This document shows positions 6,007 through 15,186 of a DNA stretch of 64,000 nucleotides, piece by piece (position 1 is the stretch's first letter; the number at the start of each line of letters is the position of its first letter). This DNA is from Tautonia sociabilis (lineage in GTDB: Bacteria; Planctomycetota; Planctomycetia; Isosphaerales; Isosphaeraceae). A model generated the notes under the pieces. It did not search any database. It saw only the letters and a list, made by a program, of their open reading frames with translations, and was not told where the DNA came from. The DNA lies in assembly GCF_003977685.1 (NCBI RefSeq), contig NZ_RYZH01000039.1, positions 1-64,000 of the forward strand. Reading direction: 5' to 3'. A program made the position numbers and the translations under genes.

Positions 6007-8895
6007 ATGAGCATCGCCGAGCACCTCCCCAAGCAGTACGACCCCCGGGACGCCCAGGAGCGCTGGTACCCCGTCTGGGTCGATCGCGGCTACTTCCGGG
6101 CCGACCCGAGCCGGGACGCGACCCCCTACACCATCGTCATCCCCCCGCCGAACGTCACCGGAGCCCTGCACCTCGGCCATGCCCTGAACAACACGTTGCA
6201 GGACGTCCTCATCCGATGGCGACGGATGCAGGGGTTTGACACCCTCTGGATGCCCGGCACCGACCACGCCGGCATCGCCACCCAGGCCGTCGTCGAGAAG
6301 CGCCTCTTTACCGAGGAGAGGAAGACCCGCCACGACATCGGCCGAGAGGCCCTGGTCCAGCGCATCTGGGCCTGGAAGGACGAGTACGAGGCCCGTATCC
6401 TGGGGCAGCTCCGCCTGATGGGCTGCTCCTGCGACTGGTCCCGCACCCGGTTCACCCTCGACGAGGGCTGCTCTCGGGCCGTCCGGCACACCTTCTTCAA
6501 CCTCTTCCAGGCCGGCAAGATCTTCCGAGGCAAGCGGCTGGTCAACTGGGACACCCAGCTCCGCACCGCCGTCGCCGACGACGAGATCGAGTACAAGGAC
6601 ACCGAGGGCCTCCTCTGGACCATCCGCTACCCCGTCACCGGGTCGGAGTCCGAGGCCCTGCTTGTCTCCACCACCCGCCCCGAGACGATGCTGGGGGATA
6701 CCGCCGTCGCCGTCCACCCGGAAGACGACCGCTACCAGCACCTGATCGGCAAGACCGTCACCCTACCGCTGCTCGGCCGAGAAATCCCGGTCATCGCCGA
6801 CGCCATCCTCGTCGACCCGAAGTTTGGCACCGGCTGCGTCAAGGTCACGCCCGCCCACGACCCGAACGACTACCAGACCGGCCTGCGTCACCACCTTCCC
6901 CAGATCAACCTCCTGAACCCCGACGGCACCTTCAACGAGAACGCCGGCCCCTACGCCGGCCTCGACCGCCGGGAGGTCCGCAAGCGCGTCGTCGCCGACC
7001 TGGAGGCGCAAGGACTGCTGGTCAAGACCGAGCCCTACACCAACCGCGTCGGCTACTCCGACCGCTCCAAGACGGTGATCGAGCCGTATCTCTCCGACCA
7101 GTGGTTCGTCCGCATGGGAGACGACCCCGACGGCTCTCCCGGCTTCGCTCAGCAGGCGATGGACGCGGTCACCTCCGGTCGCGTGCGGATCCACCCCGAG
7201 CGCTACGCCAAGAGCTACCTCGACTGGCTCGGCGAGAAGCGCGACTGGTGCATCAGCCGGCAACTGTGGTGGGGCCACCAGATCCCGATCTGGTACTTCG
7301 ACGGCGAACTCGACGCCCTGGAGGCCGCCCTCTCCGGCGCCGAGGGCGTCTCCTGGGCCCCGGCCGAAGGCGGCGGCTGGCTCGTCTGCGCCCTGGACGA
7401 CCAGCTCATCCAAGGGCACTCCGACCGGCTCGGCCTCCGCCGCGACCCCGACGTTCTCGACACCTGGTTCAGCTCCGCCCTCTGGCCGCACTCCACCCTC
7501 GGCTGGCCCGAGCCGACACCGGAGCTGAAGAAGTACTACCCGACGAGCGTCCTGTCGACCGCCCGAGACATCATCACGCTCTGGGTCGCCCGCATGGTCA
7601 TCTTCGGCCAGTTCAACATGGGAGACGTGCCGTTCCGGGACGTCTACATCCATTCGGTGATCCAGGACGGCGACGGCAAGCGGATGTCCAAGACCGCCGG
7701 CAACGGCATCGACCCGGTCGACATCATCGAGACCTACGGCGCCGACGCCCTTCGGTTCACCCTCGCCTCCTCGGCGACGGAGACCCAGGACCTCCGGATG
7801 CCGGTCGAGCGCGTGACCGACGACCAGGGCCGCATCGCCACTCGGAAGGCCCCCGGCCAGCCGATCGAGTTCGTCCCGGCCGATCTCGCGAAGGATCTGC
7901 CGAAGGAGCAGTTCGTCAACACCTCGAAGAAGTTCGAGGAAGGGCGCACCTTCCCCAACAAGTTCTGGAACGCTGCCCGGTTCGCCCTGATAAACCTGGA
8001 AGGCTACACCCCCGGCCCCGTCTCCCCCGACGAGCTGGCGGTCGAGGACCGCTGGATCCTCAGCCTCCTCCGCCGCGTCTCCGCCGAGAGCACCGCCGAC
8101 CTGGAGCACTTCCGCTTCGCCGACCTCGCCCGGGGGCTGCGCGACTTCACCTGGAACGAGTTCTGCGACTGGTACGTCGAGTTCATCAAGGCCCGCCTCC
8201 GAGACGACGAGACGAAGGCCGTCGCCCAGCGCGTGCTGGCCACGGTCCTCGACGGCCTCTGCCGCCTGCTGCACCCGGTCATGCCGTTCGTCACCGAGTC
8301 GGTCTGGCAGGCGATGGGCAGCGTGGCGAAGGCCCGAGGCCTGCCCGAGCCGACCGAGGCCGCCGAGAGCGTCTGCATCGCCCCCTGGCCCTCGTACCCC
8401 GACTCCTGGAACGACCCCGAGGCCGAGTTCGACGTGGCCCAGTGGCAAGAGAAGGTCGCCGCTTTGCGGAACCTCCGAGCCGAGCGCGACGTGCCCAGGG
8501 ACGCGAAGATCGAGCCCATCCTCATCGCCCAGGGCCGCGCCGCCGAGGCATTGGCTCGGGGAGCATCGTCCATCCGAGCCCTCGTCGGGGCCGGCTCGGT
8601 GTCCGTCGTCCCCTCGGCCGACCGCCCGGCGGAGAGCGCCGTCGCCGTGCTGGCCGACGCCGAGATCGTGCTGCCGCTGGCCGGGCTGATCGACCCGAAG
8701 GCGGAGATCGCCAAGCTGTCGAAGTCCAGGGCCGACCTGGAGAAGCAGCTCGGCGGCGTCCGCTCGAAGCTGGGCAACGCCTCGTTCGTCGCGCGGGCCC
8801 CGGCCGAGGTTGTCCAGCAGCAACGCGCCCGACTGGCCGAGCTGGAGGCGCAGCTTGCCGCCGTCTCCTCCCGCCTGGCCGAGCTGGGGGGCTGA
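6007..8895 (+). CDS. valS: Valine--tRNA ligase
   Basis: 962-residue class Ia synthetase charging tRNA-Val in the cytoplasm. The start MSIAEHLPKQYDP fits the family; an upstream in-frame extension to 5824 is Arg/Pro-rich and unlike ValRS. The HIGH box is HLGH at 55-58 (PPPNVTGALHLGH) and the KMSKS box is RMSKT at 559-563. The CP1 editing domain follows the first half-site (TTRPETMLGDTAVAVHP) and the C-terminus ends in the usual coiled-coil arm. Oddity: between the KMSKS-side strand and NKFWNAARF (around residue 650) there is an extra segment of about 45 residues (roughly 603-648) not present in typical bacterial ValRS. No clear Shine-Dalgarno site precedes the ATG. Confidence 0.95.
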   Translation: MSIAEHLPKQYDPRDAQERWYPVWVDRGYFRADPSRDATPYTIVIPPPNVTGALHLGHALNNTLQDVLIRWRRMQGFDTLWMPGTDHAGIATQAVVEKRLFTEERKTRHDIGREALVQRIWAWKDEYEARILGQLRLMGCSCDWSRTRFTLDEGCSRAVRHTFFNLFQAGKIFRGKRLVNWDTQLRTAVADDEIEYKDTEGLLWTIRYPVTGSESEALLVSTTRPETMLGDTAVAVHPEDDRYQHLIGKTVTLPLLGREIPVIADAILVDPKFGTGCVKVTPAHDPNDYQTGLRHHLPQINLLNPDGTFNENAGPYAGLDRREVRKRVVADLEAQGLLVKTEPYTNRVGYSDRSKTVIEPYLSDQWFVRMGDDPDGSPGFAQQAMDAVTSGRVRIHPERYAKSYLDWLGEKRDWCISRQLWWGHQIPIWYFDGELDALEAALSGAEGVSWAPAEGGGWLVCALDDQLIQGHSDRLGLRRDPDVLDTWFSSALWPHSTLGWPEPTPELKKYYPTSVLSTARDIITLWVARMVIFGQFNMGDVPFRDVYIHSVIQDGDGKRMSKTAGNGIDPVDIIETYGADALRFTLASSATETQDLRMPVERVTDDQGRIATRKAPGQPIEFVPADLAKDLPKEQFVNTSKKFEEGRTFPNKFWNAARFALINLEGYTPGPVSPDELAVEDRWILSLLRRVSAESTADLEHFRFADLARGLRDFTWNEFCDWYVEFIKARLRDDETKAVAQRVLATVLDGLCRLLHPVMPFVTESVWQAMGSVAKARGLPEPTEAAESVCIAPWPSYPDSWNDPEAEFDVAQWQEKVAALRNLRAERDVPRDAKIEPILIAQGRAAEALARGASSIRALVGAGSVSVVPSADRPAESAVAVLADAEIVLPLAGLIDPKAEIAKLSKSRADLEKQLGGVRSKLGNASFVARAPAEVVQQQRARLAELEAQLAAVSSRLAELGG

Positions 8896-9082
8896 TCGAT
8901 GGGCCCCCGTTCCGGCCGACCTTCCCGCCCCGGCGGCTCCCGCCAGCCCTCCCCTGCTCCGGGCTCGTTGACCGGCCGGGGGGAGCCCCCGTATCATCGA
9001 ACCGAGAACGGAATGGATACCGCGGCGGCCCCGGGCCCGAGTCGGCCCGGCCCACCCGCGCTGGCCAGACGGGGCACTTGCC

Positions 9083-9478
9083 GTGGCCGTCCAGATGGCG
9101 CTGTCGCGCATCATCATCAGCGAGACCGGCGAGCAGCAGATCATCTACCTGAAGGAGGTCGGCGGCGACCGGACCTTCCCGATCGTCATCGGCCTCTTCG
9201 AGGCGACGAGCATCGACCGCCGCGTCCGGGGGATCGTTCCTCCCCGACCGCTGACGCACGACCTGCTGGCCAAGGCCGTCGAGCAGCTCGGCGGCGAGAT
9301 TCAGGATATCTACATCAATGATCTCCGCGACCACACCTACTTCGCCCAGCTCCGCATCCGCCACGACGGCGAGCTGATCGAGGTCGACAGCCGCCCCAGC
9401 GACGCCATCGCCGTGGCCGTGACCGTCGACGCCCCAATCTACGTCGCCGAGGAGGTCATCGAGGAGGCCGGCCGCTGA
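9083..9478 (+). CDS. Bifunctional nuclease family protein (DUF151)
   Basis: 131 residues from a GTG start; the ATG at 9095 would remove four residues of the conserved N-terminus. The protein covers a whole DUF151 domain: SRIIISETGEQQIIYLKE, FPIVIGLFEATSI, LTHDLLAKAVEQLGG, and the hallmark DSRPSDAIAVAV (about 105-116). Members of this family have been reported as nucleases in plants and bacteria, but the physiological role in planctomycetes is unknown. It lies 187 bp downstream of valS in the same direction with its own leader, so co-transcription is possible but not required. Confidence 0.85.
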   Translation: MAVQMALSRIIISETGEQQIIYLKEVGGDRTFPIVIGLFEATSIDRRVRGIVPPRPLTHDLLAKAVEQLGGEIQDIYINDLRDHTYFAQLRIRHDGELIEVDSRPSDAIAVAVTVDAPIYVAEEVIEEAGR

Positions 9479-9659
9479 GCCGGGCCGACTCGAGCCGACC
9501 CGGTCGAGTCGCCTTGGATCCGGTCGATGACGACCGGCCGCCCGCTCCGAGCCGGCCGCGGTTCGGGCGATCATCGGGGCGGGCCGGCTCTGCCGATGCC
9601 CCCTTGGACCCCTCCCGAGCGGCCTGGTCCCCCTCCCGATCGCTCGGCCTGGGGCGGGC

Positions 9660-12600
9660 TCAGGATTCCTGGCCGTCTTCGATTGTCATCAGCCCGTGCT
9701 TCTTTAGCTTGCTGACAAGGGTGCTGCGGGGCAGGCCGAGCAGCCGGGCGGCCTCGCTCTTGTTGCCTCGGGCTTCCGTCAGGGCGTCTCGGAGCTGGTG
9801 GCGCTCGAAGGTGTCGAGGTCGAGGTCGGAGTCGGAGGAGGCGATCGGAGGGGAGTCCCAGCCGGAGGGGGGGACGGGGCGCTTCGGTCGCCCTCGGCGG
9901 GATCGGGAGGAGGACGGAAGGCGGCGGAGTCGAGGCGAGGAAAGCTCGGCGGGGAGGTCGGCCCGGGAGATTGAGGAGCCCTCGGCGAGGACGACGGCTC
10001 GCTCGATGACGTTCTCAAGTTCTCGGACGTTGCCGGGCCAGTGGTAGGCGGTGAGGGCCTCGATGGCGTCGTCCTCGAGCCGGGAGATCGGCTTGCCCGA
10101 GCGCTCGGAGTAGCGGCGGAGGAAGGTGACGGCGAGCTCGAAGATGTCTTCCCGGCGATCTCGGAGCGGGGGGGCGACGATGCTGATGACGTTGAGGCGG
10201 TAGTACAGGTCCTCTCGGAACCGGCCGGCCCGGATCATCGCGGGCAGGTCTCGGTGGGTGGCGGCCACGATCCGGACGTCGACGGTGATCGGCTGCGAGG
10301 AGCCGACCCGCTCGAAGGTCTTCGTCTGGAGCACCCGGAGGAGCTTCGTCTGGACCTCGGGGCTCACGTCGCCGATCTCGTCGAGCAGCAGGGTCCCGCC
10401 GTCGGCCTGCTGGAAGCGGCCGACCCGGTCGCGGTCGGCGCCGGTGAAGGCCCCCCTGACGTGGCCGAACAGCTCCGACTCCAGCAGCCCCGGCGCCAGC
10501 GCCGCGCAGTGGACCTTCACGAACGGCCGAGACGCCCGGGGGCTGGCGGCATGGATCGCCTCGGCGAGCAATTCCTTGCCCGTGCCGCTCTCTCCCAGGA
10601 TCAGGACGGCCGAGGGGCTCGCGGCGGCCTTGCGGACGGTGTCGAGCACCCGCCTCATGGGGGGGCTCGATCCCCGGATCCGCTCCAGCGCCTCGGGGTC
10701 GGTCGAGGGGGCCGGTGGGCCAACCAGCCGGGAGGGATCGTCGACGCGGGCACCGGCCTCGCTCCCGGAGCCGGCGGCCGCGCCCGAAGCCGGGGAGGCG
10801 GAGGAGCCGTGGCCTCCCATCAACTGGTCCTGGAGCACGAGGATGCGGCGCTGCTGCTCGGCGATCTTCTCGACCTTGTCGCGCAGCTCCCGGTTCAGCT
10901 CCTCCAGGGTGCGGTGGATCGACGCCGAGTGGATCGCCAGCACGGCGACCGAGGCCAGCGCGGCGAGGAAGACCAGCTCCTCGTCGTCGTAGGGCATGCC
11001 GTTGCGCTTCGGGCCGAGCACGAGCACGCCGGCCAGGTCGCCGTCGGACGACAGGGCCGCCGCGACCTCGCCGCCCAGGGCGATCAGAGCGTCGGCGACC
11101 GGGTCGTGCGAGGACCGGGACATCGAGCCCGGCAGGCGGATGGTGGGGCGGCTGCGGAGGCGGCGGACGATTGGGCTGTCCTCGGGGAGCTTCGCCTGGT
11201 CCGGCTCCGGCCCGAGGCTGGCCACGACCGAGAGCGGCCGACCGGGGGCCTCCCGAAGGTAGATCGTCCCCCAGTCCAGCCCCAGGACCTCGGCCGCCGC
11301 CTCCAGCAGCCGACGGCCGAGCGTGCCGCGGTCGACCAGACGGTCCACCGCCTGGCTCATCTTCCTCATCGCCTGGTCGAACTTGTACTTCTCTCGGAAG
11401 AAGCGGCGGTCGATCGCCTGCTCGAACCGACGCCGGACGGCTCCCGAGAGCACCAGGCAGACCAGCGCCGTGACCGTGACGACGGTCGCCTCTCGCGAGG
11501 TCTGGTCGTCCTGCAGGGTAATCAGCGCCGCGAACGCTCCCACCACCAGCAGGAGCGAATAGAGCAGCCCCAGGCCGACGCTCACCAGCAGGTAGCGGAC
11601 GCTCCGGTTGAAGATCTCCTCGGCCTGCATCAGCTTGTACCGCGTGATGCTGACCGCGTAGGCCGAGGTGTACAGCAGCGAGACAAGGTACATGGGCCAA
11701 GCGGCGCTGTCGACGCCGAGCACCGCGGTGTCCTCGACCGTCAGCAGCAGCAGGTAGGCGATCAGGGCGGAGGAGACGATCGACGCCAGGAGGATCCAGC
11801 GCACCTGGTTCCGCTCGGCCCGGTTGCGGGCCCGGCGGTCGCTAAAGATCAGCGAGGCGATGCAGAGGGCGAAGATCACGACCGAATAGGCCACGTAGCC
11901 CAGGGCCACCCACTTGATGACCCCCTGCGCCGCCATCCTCCGGGCCGCCTCGTCGGAAGGCATCGGGGCCGCCCCCCCCGCCGGGGAGGTGATCGACAGC
12001 CACATCATCGTCGCCCAGAGCACCACCAGGCAGGCCGCCGGCACCCCGTAGAGCCCGGCCAGCACCCGTCGGCGATGCAGCAGCATCAGCGGGTTCGGCC
12101 GGGGAAACACCAGGTAGAAGTGCAGGGTCACGATCGGCACCAGCATCGCCATCGCCGGGAAGGCGAAGATCAGCGGCCGGTTGATGACGATCTCCGACCA
12201 GTGGTACCCGCCCATGTAGGCGCCGACGGTCACCACACAGAGCCAAAAGAAGACCCGGGCCGCTCGGTCGTTCGGCCTCCTCCAGGAAACGACCAGCCCA
12301 ATGCCGAAGAGCACCAGCTCCAGCGCCAGCCAGACGAACGACCAGACGTAGGTCGCCACCGGCCGCCGCTGGACCCTGGCCAAGGCCCGGATCGGCTCCG
12401 AACCCTCCGGCGCTCCCTGAGGCACCCAGGAGACGGACAGCAAGCGGCCGTCCTCGGAATGGGCGATCTCCCGCTGCGCCCGGATGACCGCCGTGTAGTC
12501 CCCCTCCCTCAGATCGAAGCTCCAGGCGCCGTCGGCCGAGGCGATCCGGGTCAGCCGGTCCCCCACCCCGGGAACCAGCCTCGCCTCGGGGCCGCCCCCA

Positions 12601-12851
12601 GGGGAGAACCAGGTGTATCGGTCGCTGATCGCTTCCTTCTGGGCCGTCCCGAAGACGCACCGAATCCCGACGTCCCCCGAGGTCGCCACCACCCACATCA
12701 CCGCGATCGAGTACAGCAGCACGCCCACCGTCCCCCCGATCACCGCCGATCGGTGCGAGATGGGGGGAAGCCAGCCGGCTGACATCGACCGATCCGACCC
12801 AGGTGTTCGCACGGAAGCAGGGACCTTGGGACTCACAAGGAACGACTCCAT
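9660..12851 (-). CDS. Membrane-embedded sigma-54 activator (TM sensor-GAF-AAA+-Fis)
   Basis: 1063 residues if started at 12851; an internal ATG at 12785 (MSAGWLPP) is equally possible, neither having a clear ribosome site. The N-terminus has one membrane helix (~35-57), an extracytoplasmic segment, then about seven helices (~170-455) like sensor-kinase 7TM regions. A GAF-like domain follows (~490-640), then a coiled coil with IAEQQRRILVLQDQL. The AAA+ module has GESGTGKE, GAFTGA (in GHVRGAFTGADRDR) and GGTLLLDEIGD, and the C-terminus is a Fis helix-turn-helix. No kinase or receiver domain is present, so signal sensing and sigma-54 activation would occur in one membrane-bound polypeptide. The target is unknown; I found no -24/-12 promoter beside it. 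Confidence 0.85.
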   Translation of the reverse strand: MESFLVSPKVPASVRTPGSDRSMSAGWLPPISHRSAVIGGTVGVLLYSIAVMWVVATSGDVGIRCVFGTAQKEAISDRYTWFSPGGGPEARLVPGVGDRLTRIASADGAWSFDLREGDYTAVIRAQREIAHSEDGRLLSVSWVPQGAPEGSEPIRALARVQRRPVATYVWSFVWLALELVLFGIGLVVSWRRPNDRAARVFFWLCVVTVGAYMGGYHWSEIVINRPLIFAFPAMAMLVPIVTLHFYLVFPRPNPLMLLHRRRVLAGLYGVPAACLVVLWATMMWLSITSPAGGAAPMPSDEAARRMAAQGVIKWVALGYVAYSVVIFALCIASLIFSDRRARNRAERNQVRWILLASIVSSALIAYLLLLTVEDTAVLGVDSAAWPMYLVSLLYTSAYAVSITRYKLMQAEEIFNRSVRYLLVSVGLGLLYSLLLVVGAFAALITLQDDQTSREATVVTVTALVCLVLSGAVRRRFEQAIDRRFFREKYKFDQAMRKMSQAVDRLVDRGTLGRRLLEAAAEVLGLDWGTIYLREAPGRPLSVVASLGPEPDQAKLPEDSPIVRRLRSRPTIRLPGSMSRSSHDPVADALIALGGEVAAALSSDGDLAGVLVLGPKRNGMPYDDEELVFLAALASVAVLAIHSASIHRTLEELNRELRDKVEKIAEQQRRILVLQDQLMGGHGSSASPASGAAAGSGSEAGARVDDPSRLVGPPAPSTDPEALERIRGSSPPMRRVLDTVRKAAASPSAVLILGESGTGKELLAEAIHAASPRASRPFVKVHCAALAPGLLESELFGHVRGAFTGADRDRVGRFQQADGGTLLLDEIGDVSPEVQTKLLRVLQTKTFERVGSSQPITVDVRIVAATHRDLPAMIRAGRFREDLYYRLNVISIVAPPLRDRREDIFELAVTFLRRYSERSGKPISRLEDDAIEALTAYHWPGNVRELENVIERAVVLAEGSSISRADLPAELSSPRLRRLPSSSRSRRGRPKRPVPPSGWDSPPIASSDSDLDLDTFERHQLRDALTEARGNKSEAARLLGLPRSTLVSKLKKHGLMTIEDGQES

Positions 12852-13372
12852 GGCGGCGGGGGCGCGTTCGTTGCCTTGTTACGTTAACGAATCGGCGCCG
12901 AAACGCAACGGTTCCCCGGCAGGTCGCGTTCTCGGCGCCGATCGCCAAGCTCCGCGCACGACCCCGCTCGTCCTTTGTGAGACTGAAGAGTTGGAGGGTT
13001 TCAGAGATCCTAGCGATACAGGAGATTCTGGAGAAAATGGGCATTCTTGGCTTCAAGGCGTGATTGTGAAATGGGTTGTGGTCGGGTTTCTCGGCGAGCG
13101 GCCACGGAATCACGCCGGGTTTCCGGAGCGGATCGTCTCGGCGCCGAAGATCGCTAGCGAATCGAGCGGGCGGGTCGCGGCTGAGTTTCCGGGTGACGAT
13201 CTTGTTTTCGCGATGGGCGAGAAAAGGCATCGAAGGTGCGATGAGAGAGGCGTCTCGCCTGGCGGTGGGATGAGGTCGAGCCAGGCAATCCGGTCTCTCC
13301 TTGACGGTGGGTTCCATGCGACGATCGGAGAAATGGCGGTCGGTTTCGACCTGGGAGACCGAGTGGAGCCCG
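12852..13372. other. 521-bp divergent intergenic region
   Basis: It separates the membrane activator (minus) from the alpha/beta hydrolase (plus). Bases ~12970-13085 are clearly less GC-rich than the surroundings and contain no open frame with genome-like codon use. The palindromic patch around GTTACGTTAAC (12879-12889) is a possible operator. No known RNA motif or repeat was recognised. Promoters for both genes are presumably here but none stands out. Confidence 0.3.
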
Positions 13373-14176
13373 ATGACCCGGTGGCGGGTCGAGGGTTCGG
13401 GGGGATCGCATGAGGTCGTGCGGCTCGGCCGGGGGGAGCCGATCGTCCTGGTACCGGGGCTGGCGGGGGGATGGAAGCTGCTGGTGCCGCTGGCCCGTCG
13501 GCTGGCGAATCGGCATGAGGTCCACCTGATCGGGCTGTCGGGGGACGGGGCGCTGCTCCCCCGGTGTGCGGGGGTGGGCGTGGCGGATGAGGCGAACTCG
13601 CTCCTGGCGGTGATCGACCGCCTGGGCCTGGAGCGGCCGGGGCTGGTGGGGGTGTCGTTCGGCGGGGCGGTGGCGCTGGAGATGGCGGTGGAGGCCCCGG
13701 CCCGGTTCGCCCGGCTCGTGCTGTCCGGGGCCGAGGCCCAGTTCGGCCGCCGCTGGGCGGCGACCCTGGCGCGTCGGGTCCTGGAGCGGTTCCCGATCCC
13801 GGGAGACAGCCCGTTCATCAACCAGTTCTTCAACGTGCTGCACGGCGGCCGGCCCGAGCCCGGCCCGCTGCCCGACTTCGTCGTCCGACGCTGCTGGGAG
13901 ACGGACCAGGGGGTGATGGTCGACCGCCTGCGGGCCCTGGAGGCGTTTGACGCGACCGACCGGCTCTGGCGGGTCGACGCGCCGACCCTGGTCCTGGCCG
14001 GCTCGAAGGACGTGGTCGTCCCTCCCGACCGGCAGGAGGCGCTGGCCCGGGCGATCGCCCCGGGGCGGTTCGCCCAGATCGAGGGGGCCGGCCACCTCGC
14101 CTTCCTGAGCCACCGGGCGGAGGTCGCCCGGCGGATCGCCCGGCACCTGGATGTCTCCCGGCGGGCGGTGTCCTGA
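13373..14176 (+). CDS. Alpha/beta-fold hydrolase
   Basis: 267 residues. The ATG at 13373 has GGAG six bases upstream and begins just before the first strand; longer in-frame versions from 13301 add unrelated sequence. Core features are IVLVPGLAGG (oxyanion strand), the nucleophile elbow VGVSFGGAVAL, an acid in LVLAGSKDVVVPP and the histidine in EGAGHLAF, all in canonical order for monomeric esterase/hydrolases of the MhpC/BioH type. The substrate cannot be predicted. The stop is separated by one base from the next gene, so the two are co-transcribed and probably translationally coupled. Confidence 0.82.
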   Translation: MTRWRVEGSGGSHEVVRLGRGEPIVLVPGLAGGWKLLVPLARRLANRHEVHLIGLSGDGALLPRCAGVGVADEANSLLAVIDRLGLERPGLVGVSFGGAVALEMAVEAPARFARLVLSGAEAQFGRRWAATLARRVLERFPIPGDSPFINQFFNVLHGGRPEPGPLPDFVVRRCWETDQGVMVDRLRALEAFDATDRLWRVDAPTLVLAGSKDVVVPPDRQEALARAIAPGRFAQIEGAGHLAFLSHRAEVARRIARHLDVSRRAVS

Positions 14177-14177
14177 G

Positions 14178-14840
14178 ATGGAACGCCCCTCGAGCCAAAA
14201 GCAGGGGGGCGGGGAATTGCTGTCCCCCCGGCTCGACCTGGCGCTGCGCTCGGCGGCCCTCTGGCACGACGGCCAGCGGCGCAAGGCGAGCCCGGTCCCC
14301 TACGTCCAGCACCCGATGGCGGTCGCCCTGATCCTCGACCGCCTCGGGTTCGACGAGGACGTCGTCATCGCCGCCCTGCTGCACGACGCGGTGGAGGACA
14401 CCGACGCCTCGCTCGACCAGGTCCGCGAGCGGTTCGGCGACCGGGTGGCGGAGCTGGTTGGGCATTGCTCGGAACAGAAGCGCGACCCCCAGGGGAACCC
14501 TCGCCCCTGGGCCGACCGCAAGCGGGACCACCTGGAGGCGCTGCGGTCGGCTCCGATGGAGGCCCGGGCGATCGTCCTGGCCGACAAGCTGCATAACTTG
14601 CAGAGCATCGCGGCGGATCTGGCCGCCGGGGGGCCGGTCTGGGACCGGTTCAACGCGGGCCGAGATCAGGTGATCGCGGGATACCGAGCGGCGATCGACG
14701 GGCTGAGCGCCGACCCCGACCCGAGGATCGAGGCGTTGGCCCGACGGGGCCGGGCGGTGCTGTCGGAGATCGAGGGGGAGCCGAGTCGCGCCCTCCCGAC
14801 CGGGGAAGGCCGGGCCGAGGGCCCCTCCCCCTCCCCCTGA
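14178..14840 (+). CDS. HD domain hydrolase, RelA/SpoT-type (single domain)
   Basis: 220 residues beginning MERPSSQKQ, one base after the hydrolase stop. It contains the full RSH-type HD set: His in LWHDGQ (30), PYVQHP (His45), LLHDAVEDTD (His69-Asp70, Glu73-Asp74) and DKLHN (136-140). There is no synthetase, TGS or ACT domain, so it resembles small alarmone hydrolases (Mesh1-like) that remove the 3'-pyrophosphate of ppGpp. Some family members act on other nucleotides. The C-terminal 20 residues are low complexity. Substrate is inferred from the motif set only. Confidence 0.8.
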   Translation: MERPSSQKQGGGELLSPRLDLALRSAALWHDGQRRKASPVPYVQHPMAVALILDRLGFDEDVVIAALLHDAVEDTDASLDQVRERFGDRVAELVGHCSEQKRDPQGNPRPWADRKRDHLEALRSAPMEARAIVLADKLHNLQSIAADLAAGGPVWDRFNAGRDQVIAGYRAAIDGLSADPDPRIEALARRGRAVLSEIEGEPSRALPTGEGRAEGPSPSP

Positions 14841-14921
14841 TGACGGCCCCGGTCGTCCTCGTCCGGGCCGGTCGCCGGCCCGTCGCCATCGACGAGGGGC
14901 CGAGGGGAGGATCGGGGCCGG

Positions 14922-14950
14922 TTGATTCGGGGTTCCCCCCCGGCTATAGT
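14922..14950 (+). promoter_or_regulatory. Sigma-70 promoter of the small RNA locus
   Basis: TTGATT (14922-14927), a 17-base spacer, and TATAGT (14945-14950): near-consensus housekeeping promoter, predicted start near 14957. It is one of the best -35/-10 pairs in the window, and a similar pair (TTGATT-17-TACACT) occurs at 51103-51131. The transcript would run into the terminator at 15187-15232. Confidence 0.7.
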
Positions 14951-15095
14951 TCCCCTGTCGACCCGAGGTGGTGACACACGGGGTCGACCCCCTTCGGGCC
15001 GCGTGAACGTGGCGCGGCAGGACCAGAGCCCTGAACCGTCCGAGGCTGGACTCCGGCGGACCTCAGGGGAGTCCAAGTGGAAAGGAGGTGATCCT

Positions 15096-15131
15096 GTGTG
15101 TAGCAGCGACAACCAGAGGCGGCTCGCCTAA
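15096..15131 (+). CDS. 11-codon ORF with perfect Shine-Dalgarno site
   Basis: GTG start at 15096 and TAA at 15129-15131 encode MCSSDNQRRLA. The ribosome site AAAGGAGGTGATCC ends one base before the start; GGAGG to GTG is 7 bases, ideal spacing. The pairing with the 16S tail is 14 contiguous bases, far longer than at other genes here (typically 4-6). The peptide has one Cys, two Arg and no hydrophobic stretch. It does not look like an attenuation peptide, as no amino acid is over-represented. Real translation is likely from the site; function is unknown. Confidence 0.5.
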   Translation: MCSSDNQRRLA

Positions 15132-15186
15132 CGGCAGCCGACGGGTTGCCCGTCGGGCAGCCGCACCCTGAGTCTCGCCGTTCAAC

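Noticed and set aside
10041..12782. Plus-strand open frame of 913 codons
   Set aside because: Antisense shadow of the sigma-54 activator, whose motifs are unambiguous; the shadow translation is low complexity.
9660..13372. Sigma-54 promoter next to the membrane-embedded activator
   Set aside because: TGGC and TTGC elements exist near 12851-12874 but with 14 bases between them, not 5.
15081..15131. Tag-peptide region of a tmRNA
   Set aside because: A short ORF ending in LA suggested it, but there is no tRNA-like domain, no resume-codon context and the ORF has a full Shine-Dalgarno site, which tmRNA tags lack.
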